43,220 nucleotides of DNA from Marivirga sp. Lineage in GTDB: Bacteria; Bacteroidota; Bacteroidia; Cytophagales; Cyclobacteriaceae. This document shows positions 37,708-43,220 of the stretch, in pieces. Positions within the stretch are counted from its first letter, which is position 1, and each line of letters opens with the position of its first letter. The stretch lies in contig NZ_JAGXGF010000227.1 of the NCBI RefSeq assembly GCF_024636815.1, forward strand, positions 1 to 43,220. Direction: 5' to 3'. The position numbers were made by a program, and so were the translations under genes. The notes beneath the pieces are model-generated. The model was not told the DNA's origin. It saw only the letters and a list, made by a program, of their open reading frames with translations, and ran no database searches.

Positions 37708-38376
37708 ATGAACATATTAGTAAGCGGAGCAGACGGAAATTTAGGAAGTGCAGTGGTCAATAAATTAAAATCAGAGAGTCATAAAATTTTTGGCCTTTTC
37801 GGAGATAAAGAGAAGGCTAAGAATTCAGAAGATGATTTTCAAAAGATGGCTATTGATTTGACTAATGCCAAAGCTGCTTTAGGAGCAATAGAGGAAGCTA
37901 ACAAAGCTTTTGGAGAAATAAATGGTGCCGTATTGACCGTTGGCGGCTATGCAGGTGGAGGTATTAAAGATGTGATTATCGATGACATCCATGATCAAAT
38001 CAGACTAAATTTTGATACCGCTTTTAATTTGGTGAAGCCACTCTTAGAGAAAATGCCCAAGGGCAGTCAAATATTTTTGATTGGAGCAAAGCCAGTTTTA
38101 TCAGCTAATGATTTGAAGAATGTGGTATCTTATGGGTTAGCTAAACAATTGATTTTCAGTTTAGCGGATATTATTAACGCTGATTTTTCTGAACATCAGA
38201 TTAGTGCTCATGTCATAGTGCCAAGTATAATTGATACACCACCTAATAGGGATGCCATGCCTGATATGAATTTTGATGATTGGGTGAAGCCTGAGCAAAT
38301 TGCAGATACTATTTTACATTATTTAAACCATCCAGAATTAAGAGAAGGAGTGATTAAAGCTTATGGAAATATGTAG
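37708..38376 (+). CDS. SDR oxidoreductase resembling quinonoid dihydropteridine reductase
   Basis: A 222-residue short-chain dehydrogenase. N-terminal ILVSGADGNLGSAVVNKL (GxxGxLG), the motif AVLTVGGYAGGGIKD, close to the VGGWAGG of dihydropteridine reductases, the catalytic VVSYGLAKQLIF (YxxxK), and PSIIDTPPNR after it. Short length and these segments suggest regeneration of a tetrahydropterin, but no aromatic amino acid hydroxylase is in the window, so specificity stays open. A bidirectional terminator follows. Confidence 0.8.
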   Translation: MNILVSGADGNLGSAVVNKLKSESHKIFGLFGDKEKAKNSEDDFQKMAIDLTNAKAALGAIEEANKAFGEINGAVLTVGGYAGGGIKDVIIDDIHDQIRLNFDTAFNLVKPLLEKMPKGSQIFLIGAKPVLSANDLKNVVSYGLAKQLIFSLADIINADFSEHQISAHVIVPSIIDTPPNRDAMPDMNFDDWVKPEQIADTILHYLNHPELREGVIKAYGNM

Positions 38377-38382
38377 AAATGA

Positions 38383-38421
38383 TTGTCTCAAAAGTTATTA
38401 TTAAATCAGCTTTTGAGACAA
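38383..38421. terminator. Bidirectional terminator/hairpin
   Basis: TTGTCTCAAAAG (38383-38394) and CTTTTGAGACAA (38410-38421), perfect 12-bp stem with 15-nt loop, between two convergent genes. Confidence 0.7.
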
Positions 38422-38429
38422 CCTTTATA

Positions 38430-38648
38430 TTAAGATTTTAATAAATTACGCAATCCCAATAGGGCAATTATACTTCCTGCAATCAATGAAGTATAATACC
38501 ATGCTTCGCTCATACGATATGAATTTTCCTCCAATAAATCTGTTACTCTCTCACCTATAGGTGCATTTGGGCTGTGGTCTATAGCCCAGTAAATAATGAA
38601 TGAGCCTATTGCAATTAAAATAATTCCGATTAAAAGTCCTTTTTTCAT
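38430..38648 (-). CDS. Small two-pass membrane protein
   Basis: A 72-residue protein, MKKGLLIGIILIAIGSFIIYWA then a polar 25-residue loop and SLIAGSIIALLGLRNLL. Both ends of the loop are hydrophobic segments, so a helical hairpin in the membrane is predicted. I do not recognise the family. It is divergent from the Crp/Fnr regulator gene over 152 bp, and could be controlled by it. Confidence 0.6.
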   Translation of the reverse strand: MKKGLLIGIILIAIGSFIIYWAIDHSPNAPIGERVTDLLEENSYRMSEAWYYTSLIAGSIIALLGLRNLLKS

Positions 38649-38800
38649 AGTTTAAAAAATTTGGTTTACGCAATTTACTGAAATTTAACAGAATCTTAAG
38701 ATGCGTAATTATGGATGTTTTTTATAAGATTTAAATTTATCCTATCTTTATGTAAATAGACTGGAACTAATTTCTTGAGCTTACGATTAGTCTAACAGAT

Positions 38801-39514
38801 ATGTCAAAAAAAGTTAAAAATATTCCTTGTGATTTGTGTCTAAGCAGGCGTAAATCAATGTTTAACGAACTTCCTAGTGACGCATTATGTGCATTAAGTG
38901 AACATAAAAGTACTTTATCTCATAATAAAGGGCAAGTTCTTTTCTTAGAAGGTACGCAACCTATGGGCTTATTTTGTATTAGCGAAGGAAAGGTTAAAAT
39001 TTATAAAACAGATGATTCTGGTAGAGAGCAAATTGTACGTTTAGCTCAGGCAGGCGACTTTTTAGGTTACAGAGCTTTACTTTCTGGAGAAAATTATAAT
39101 TCTTCTGCTACTATATTAGAAAATGCGAAGGTTTGTTTTATTCCCAAAAGCAGTTTTACAGACCTCATTTCCAAAGACCAAGGTTTTCAAAATAAATTGA
39201 TGCAAGCCGTTTGCCATGATTTAGGAGTTATGGAACAAAAAATGGCAGATATGGCAAATAAAACGGTAAGACAGCGTTTGGCTACCACTTTATTAATGTT
39301 GAAAAGCTCATATGGTATTGATGGTGACCAAAAAACAGAAATTGATATTGCATTAACCCGTGAAGATTTATCCAAGATTGTAGGGACTGCCACTGAAACA
39401 CTTATTCGTTTATTATCCGATTTTAAAAAAGATGGATTAATTGATTTAAACGGTAAAAAGATAAGCATAGTGAATGAGCGAGGACTAGCAAAAGAGATCG
39501 ACCTGTTCGCATAA
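38801..39514 (+). CDS. Crp/Fnr family transcriptional regulator
   Basis: A 237-residue regulator. Domains: N-terminal CDLCLSRRKSMF with two cysteines, cyclic-nucleotide-binding-type barrel (about 35-140; GQVLFLEGTQPMGLFCISEG, LAQAGDFLGYRALLSG), a dimerisation helix, and a C-terminal winged helix with LTREDLSKIVGTATETLIRLLSDFKKDGLI. More cysteines lie in ALCALS, FCISEG and VCFIPK. The N-terminal CxxC resembles FNR-like Bacteroidota regulators, but a four-cysteine cluster is not clear, so oxygen/NO sensing is possible, not proven. A weak -7 box TATCTTTA at 38743-38750 may drive it. The neighbouring rlmN is unrelated. Confidence 0.9.
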   Translation: MSKKVKNIPCDLCLSRRKSMFNELPSDALCALSEHKSTLSHNKGQVLFLEGTQPMGLFCISEGKVKIYKTDDSGREQIVRLAQAGDFLGYRALLSGENYNSSATILENAKVCFIPKSSFTDLISKDQGFQNKLMQAVCHDLGVMEQKMADMANKTVRQRLATTLLMLKSSYGIDGDQKTEIDIALTREDLSKIVGTATETLIRLLSDFKKDGLIDLNGKKISIVNERGLAKEIDLFA

Positions 39515-39580
39515 TTTCATATTTTTCTGTTGATTACTGAACTATTGCCACATCATAAGGCTTATGTCTGCTGATTAATG

Positions 39581-39588
39581 TAATTTTG
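39581..39588 (+). promoter_or_regulatory. -7 element placed for a leaderless rlmN transcript
   Basis: TAATTTTG matches TAnnTTTG and ends exactly 4 nt before ATG 39593, the same spacing as at 23148-23155. Confidence 0.5.
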
Positions 39589-39592
39589 TGCT

Positions 39593-40675
39593 ATGCAAGA
39601 GAAAGCAGTCCATATCGAAAAAGAAGTAATTGAAGTAAATCTTAGCAAAAAGGATATTCGAAAAATGTCCATTGAGGCTATAGCAGAAGAGTTAACTGCT
39701 TCTGGTGAAAAAGCTTTTAGAGCTAAGCAGATTTATGAGTGGCTTTGGGTGAAATCCGCCTCTTCTTTTGAAGAGATGACCAATTTATCCAAAAACTTAA
39801 GAGATTGGCTAAACGATAATTATTGTATCAATAGAATTACCATAGCGTCAAAGCAATTGAGTTCTGACAGAACGATAAAGGTAGCTTTCCGATTGCATGA
39901 TGGAAATGAAGTAGAAGGAGTGTTAATTCCTACTGAGAATAGAATGACAGCTTGCGTATCTTCTCAAGTGGGTTGTTCTTTAAGTTGTAAATTCTGTGCT
40001 ACAGGTTATTTGAAAAGAATGCGGAACCTCGAAGCAGCTGAAATTTACGATCAAGTAGTGATGATAAAAGAGTTGGCTGAAACCCATTATGACATGCCAC
40101 TTTCCAATATTGTATATATGGGCATGGGCGAACCGCTCTTGAACTATAAAAACATGATGGAATCCATTGAACACATCACCTCCGAAAAGGGATTGTTCAT
40201 GTCTCCTAAAAGAATTACGGTTTCCACTGCAGGCATTTCTAAAATGATTAAAAAGTTAGCGGATGATGATGCTAAATTTAATCTTGCTTTGTCATTGCAT
40301 GCTGCAAATGATGAGAAGAGAAGCCAAATCATGTCCATTAATGACAGTAATAACTTGCCGGTACTACGAGAAGCGTTGGAATATTATCACTCCAAAACCA
40401 AAAATAGAGTAACTTTTGAATATTGTGTATTCAATAATTTCAATGATAGCCTTGAAGATGCAAAAGAACTATGGCAATTTACCAAGTACGTTCCAGCTAA
40501 GGTTAATTTGATTGAATATAATCCCATAGAACAAGCTGATTTCACGAATACAGATGAAGATAAACTCGATATATTTGCTGCTTTTCTTGAAGACAGAGGA
40601 GTAATTGTAAATGTAAGAAGAAGCCGTGGTAAAGATATTGATGCTGCCTGTGGACAATTAGCTAATAAGCATTAG
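39593..40675 (+). CDS. rlmN: 23S rRNA (adenine(2503)-C(2))-methyltransferase / tRNA A37
   Basis: Radical-SAM enzyme that methylates A2503 of 23S rRNA and A37 of some tRNAs. A 360-residue protein with the N-terminal domain (GEKAFRAKQIYEWLWVKSAS), the radical-SAM cluster motif QVGCSLSCKFCATGYL (CxxxCxxC), IVYMGMGEPLLNYKN, ITVSTAGISKMIKKL, FNLALSLHAANDEKR and the C-terminal methyl-carrying cysteine in RGKDIDAACGQLA. Cys at both SAM and C-terminal sites distinguishes RlmN from Cfr only in part; the length and GEKAFRAKQ motif favour RlmN. Confidence 0.96.
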   Translation: MQEKAVHIEKEVIEVNLSKKDIRKMSIEAIAEELTASGEKAFRAKQIYEWLWVKSASSFEEMTNLSKNLRDWLNDNYCINRITIASKQLSSDRTIKVAFRLHDGNEVEGVLIPTENRMTACVSSQVGCSLSCKFCATGYLKRMRNLEAAEIYDQVVMIKELAETHYDMPLSNIVYMGMGEPLLNYKNMMESIEHITSEKGLFMSPKRITVSTAGISKMIKKLADDDAKFNLALSLHAANDEKRSQIMSINDSNNLPVLREALEYYHSKTKNRVTFEYCVFNNFNDSLEDAKELWQFTKYVPAKVNLIEYNPIEQADFTNTDEDKLDIFAAFLEDRGVIVNVRRSRGKDIDAACGQLANKH

Positions 40676-40945
40676 AAATTTAAATCAAATTTATTTTTTC
40701 TAGTTAAAAGGTGAAATCTAAATCCATTAGAGCGTAAATTTCATTAATATTTCCTTCATCAATCAGGTTGATTTATTATGTGACCTAATTTACATATTTC
40801 TAAAAATGAAATATGAATGAATATTGCATAATTCTCCATTCTTTGGATTGAAATTAGATCAGAAAAATTCATTCTAACATTTTTTTGGATTGTTTCAGTT
40901 TAAAAAGTAACCTAAAAACAATATTTTAATGTATTTAATTGAAAA

Positions 40946-40977
40946 TTGGGTAAAAAAAACACCTAGAATTATTTTTG
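40946..40977 (+). promoter_or_regulatory. Promoter of the ammonium transporter gene
   Basis: TTG at 40946-40948, 21-nt spacer, TATTTTTG at 40970-40977. The rest of the 348-bp gap 40676-41023 is AT-rich without a recognised gene or RNA. Confidence 0.6.
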
Positions 40978-41023
40978 TATTTGTATAATTTCATAATTTA
41001 GGGTTTCGGAAAAACCAAAATTT

Positions 41024-42325
41024 ATGGATTTATCAATTTTCTCATCAATTCAGGGTTTGTTTTCACCCTTGTTAGCATCAAACCTTGAGAATACAGCTAC
41101 GGCAGCTTCTGAAATTAATTTAGAAATTTTAACTGTAAATAATTTATGGATGATGCTCTGCATTGCATTAGTATTCATTATGCATTTAGGATTTGCATGT
41201 GTTGAGGCTGGATTTACACAATCAAAAAATACAGTCAATATTCTTTTTAAGAATACCTTAACCCCTGCCATTGGACTAGTTTCTTATACTATTATTGGCT
41301 TTAATTTGATGTATCCAGAATTTGCAGACGGACCAGGATGGTTTGATTTTAACGGATTTTTTCTGGACGATTTTGCAGGATTGGATTATAATCAAAATTA
41401 TACATACTGGACAGACTTCTTGTTTCAGGCTATGTTTGCAGCCACTGCCGCAACAATTGTTTCAGGTGCAGTAGCAGAAAGAATCAAGATTTCTGCTTAT
41501 TTCATTTTTACTATCATTTTTGTGGGCTTTGTCTATCCTGCTATTGGAAGTTGGCAATGGGGTGGTGGTGCATTAGCTGCCATGGGTTTTTACGATTTTG
41601 CAGGCTCCACAATGGTTCATTCTGTTGGTGGATGGGGAGCTTTAGCCGGTATTATTGTATTGGGGCCAAGAATTGGAAAATACCTAAATGGAAAAGTTAT
41701 TGACAAAGAAGGCTCAAGTGTACCTCTTGCAACTATAGGGGTTTTTCTATTATGGTTTGGTTGGTTTGGTTTTAATGGCGGCTCCGTGCTTTCAGCAGAG
41801 CCACAGGCAACTTCTTTAGTGATTATGAATACTTCCCTGGCCGCAGCAGCGGGAGCCTTAGGGGGCTTTGTAATGGGTTATTTTACCTTTAAAAGATTAG
41901 ACCTTGGGATGGTGCTCAACGGAATTTTAGCAGGATTAGTAGGAATTACTGCTGGTGCAGATTTAATGACTCCTGGTCTGTCGCTTTTAATAGGATTTAT
42001 AGCTGGTAATTTAGTGGTACTTTCTGCTATTGGTTTGGATAAATTGAAATTTGATGATGCTGTTGGTGCAGTTTCTGTTCATCTTACTTGCGGAATATTT
42101 GGAACCTTGGCAGTTGGAATATTTGGAGAAAAAGCGGGTTGGGAGCAATTCGTCAATCAAGCTATTGGAGTAGCAGTATGTGCAGCAGCAGCTTTTGGCT
42201 CCGCTTTAATTTTATTCGTAATCCTGAAAAAGACAATTGGATTAAGAGTATCTAAGGAACATGAAGAACAAGGATTAGATAGCCATGAACATGGTATTAG
42301 AGGTTATACTATCACGTATGAGTAA
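41024..42325 (+). CDS. amtB: Ammonium transporter (Amt family)
   Basis: Channel for ammonium/ammonia. A 433-residue membrane protein with an N-terminal extension of about 45 residues, 11 predicted membrane helices, and family marks FVEAGFTQ-like FACVEAGFTQSKN, DFLFQAMFAATAATIVSGAVAER, STMVHSVGGWGALAG (first conserved histidine), FGWFGFNGGS and the second histidine in GAVSVHLTCGIFGTLAVGIF. The C-terminal tail HEEQGLDSHEHGIRGYTI carries the region that contacts PII. No glnK/glnB gene follows, unlike the common arrangement; a hairpin terminator does. Confidence 0.95.
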   Translation: MDLSIFSSIQGLFSPLLASNLENTATAASEINLEILTVNNLWMMLCIALVFIMHLGFACVEAGFTQSKNTVNILFKNTLTPAIGLVSYTIIGFNLMYPEFADGPGWFDFNGFFLDDFAGLDYNQNYTYWTDFLFQAMFAATAATIVSGAVAERIKISAYFIFTIIFVGFVYPAIGSWQWGGGALAAMGFYDFAGSTMVHSVGGWGALAGIIVLGPRIGKYLNGKVIDKEGSSVPLATIGVFLLWFGWFGFNGGSVLSAEPQATSLVIMNTSLAAAAGALGGFVMGYFTFKRLDLGMVLNGILAGLVGITAGADLMTPGLSLLIGFIAGNLVVLSAIGLDKLKFDDAVGAVSVHLTCGIFGTLAVGIFGEKAGWEQFVNQAIGVAVCAAAAFGSALILFVILKKTIGLRVSKEHEEQGLDSHEHGIRGYTITYE

Positions 42326-42334
42326 AAATGAATT

Positions 42335-42367
42335 AACTTTTCCAAAGTTCTAAACTTTGGAAAAGTT
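42335..42367. terminator. Bidirectional terminator after amtB
   Basis: AACTTTTCCAAAG (42335-42347) and CTTTGGAAAAGTT (42355-42367): perfect 13-bp stem, 7-nt loop, between convergent genes. Confidence 0.8.
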
Positions 42368-42368
42368 A

Positions 42369-42893
42369 CTATTCAGCCCCCAACAACTGCACGCACAATT
42401 GATTAGGGCCAGGATAAAACTCAATAAACATAGAATCAACGGCTATATTTTGATCAATAGCAAACATTTTTAATTCTTGGAGCATATCATCAGGAGTGGG
42501 CATTGCTAAAACATTTGCCTCTATGCATCCTTTCACAGAAGTTGATCTTTTAAAAGTTTTGATTTCCCAACCTTTAGGCATTTCATAAATCATTTCATCT
42601 CCGATTGCAACTCCAATAAAATTATAAACAGCACCTGTTTTAGCATCCGCTTCACCATAATAGGCTATTGCGATTGCATTAGCTGTAGCTTCAGATTCTA
42701 CCAAATCCTTTGCCTGCATAAAAAGCATTTGTAAACTATCAGATCCAATTTTACCTTGATATTCAGTGCCCGCAATGGATACCAAAGCATCCTCTTCAAT
42801 AGATTTTTCAACTTCTTTAAATCCTCCTAAAATGGCATAGGCAATAATTGAAACTATTATTAGGGCAGTAATGATAAGTAATGCTTTTTTCAT
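42369..42893 (-). CDS. Membrane-anchored protein of unknown function, possible GyrI-like domain
   Basis: A 174-residue protein with one N-terminal membrane segment (MKKALLIITALIIVSIIAYA), then a soluble alpha/beta part with two related halves containing IAIAYYGEADAKTGAVYNFIGVAIGDE and LQELKMFAIDQNIAVDSMFIEFYPG. The repeated beta-alpha-beta order and the ending FYPGPNQLCVQLLGAE recall the GyrI/SOUL-type ligand-binding fold, but this is only a shape resemblance. Start at the ATG giving the membrane anchor. Convergent with amtB. Confidence 0.6.
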   Translation of the reverse strand: MKKALLIITALIIVSIIAYAILGGFKEVEKSIEEDALVSIAGTEYQGKIGSDSLQMLFMQAKDLVESEATANAIAIAYYGEADAKTGAVYNFIGVAIGDEMIYEMPKGWEIKTFKRSTSVKGCIEANVLAMPTPDDMLQELKMFAIDQNIAVDSMFIEFYPGPNQLCVQLLGAE

Positions 42894-43102
42894 GTGTATA
42901 TTATTTGATTTTAACTGTCACATGGAATTCGCGATAAATATTCATCTGGCGGTTGGTATAAATTCGCCCTCGAATATTTATGCTCATTTCATAGCTAGTT
43001 TTTATGATTTGCAGATTGAATTTAAAGAATTTTATAGATGCGACTTCAATTTTGGAACGAATAACTAATAACCTGAGATTCTAATTTGTAAATTCAGATT
43101 TT
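42894..43102. other. Gap upstream of the last gene, nothing seen
   Basis: About 200 bp of AT-rich sequence with no convincing gene; the 65-residue plus-strand frame at 42871-43068 has no coding character and overlaps the start of the minus-strand gene. Confidence 0.5.
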
Positions 43103-43199
43103 CATATAATTCAATAGACAAGGCGTCTTTGAGAAGATATAGCGGGCTATATCGAGGGAAGATAACGCAGTATATTGGATTATATGGAAAAGCTTTTCC
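43103..43199. repeat. Nested palindromic element at the right edge
   Basis: Outer arms CATATAATTCAATA (43103-43116) and TATTGGATTATATG (43173-43186; 13 of 14 complementary), inner hairpin GATATAGC-GG-GCTATATC (43136-43153), and a perfect palindrome GGAAAAGCTTTTCC at 43186-43199. The window ends 21 bases later, so the element may continue. Confidence 0.65.
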
Positions 43200-43220
43200 T
43201 ATCCCACCTCTAAACAGCGA

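Noticed and set aside
42871-43068. 65-aa plus-strand frame at the right end
   Set aside because: No coding character, overlaps the start of the minus-strand gene, no promoter.
1-43220. CRISPR array, tRNA or rRNA genes, prophage, transposase
   Set aside because: No regularly spaced direct repeats, no tRNA-like T-arm signals and no phage or transposase motifs were seen by eye; a scan with tRNAscan-SE and a CRISPR finder would settle it.

Overview
The window comes from a low-GC, gliding-type member of the Bacteroidota, most likely a Cytophagales bacterium of the Marivirga kind (inferred from gene content, not searched). The support is: a gldB gliding lipoprotein gene, many SPII lipoproteins, PorT-type outer-membrane barrels, DUF4221 and LETM1-related proteins typical of the phylum, no clear Shine-Dalgarno sequences, and repeated promoters of the Bacteroidota form TTG-N(17-23)-TAnnTTTG. 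I saw no tRNA, rRNA, CRISPR array, prophage or transposase gene.

Layout. 1-4.0 kb: 3' end of pdhA, a membrane-anchored TPR protein, ribH and an aspartate kinase gene broken by an in-frame TGA. 4.0-7.7 kb: an ABC-2 polysaccharide-type permease without its ATPase, a DUF427 protein, a small membrane protein, and then an apparently inserted cassette (secreted cysteine-bearing peptide, DUF4221 beta-propeller lipoprotein, CxxC lipoprotein) bounded by the intact 5' end of the small membrane gene on one side and a truncated, diverged copy of it on the other. 7.8-17.8 kb: dsbD, a 274-bp terminal-inverted-repeat element, an msbA-lpxL-like envelope pair, a LOG protein, a lytic transglycosylase, an outer-membrane barrel, gldB and a LETM1-related protein. 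17.8-29.5 kb: TerC, a collagen-motif lipoprotein, a second ABC exporter, an arginase-fold protein without normal metal ligands, an NSS sodium symporter with a 38-residue small subunit missed by the ORF track, DUF1543, tpx and two surface or membrane proteins of unknown role.

29.5-37.5 kb is the metabolic centre: a divergent kynurenine-pathway island. AMSDH and an atypical SDR run leftward; HAAO, ACMSD, an O6-alkylguanine-DNA alkyltransferase, kynureninase, kynurenine 3-monooxygenase and an FNR-type reductase run rightward. Together KMO, KynU, HAAO, ACMSD and AMSDH take kynurenine through 3-hydroxykynurenine, 3-hydroxyanthranilate and aminocarboxymuconate semialdehyde to 2-aminomuconate. Tryptophan dioxygenase, formamidase and aminomuconate deaminase are not in the window. 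37.7-43.2 kb: an SDR resembling dihydropteridine reductase, a Crp/Fnr regulator, rlmN, an ammonium transporter and a hypothetical anchored protein.

The least explained signals are the peptide/propeller/CxxC cassette with its gene-fragment boundary, a set of nested palindromic intergenic elements (including two with an identical 83-bp architecture), three promoters placed so that transcripts should start on the A of the ATG, and the interrupted lysC. All work was by eye; family names rest on motif recognition and no search was run.
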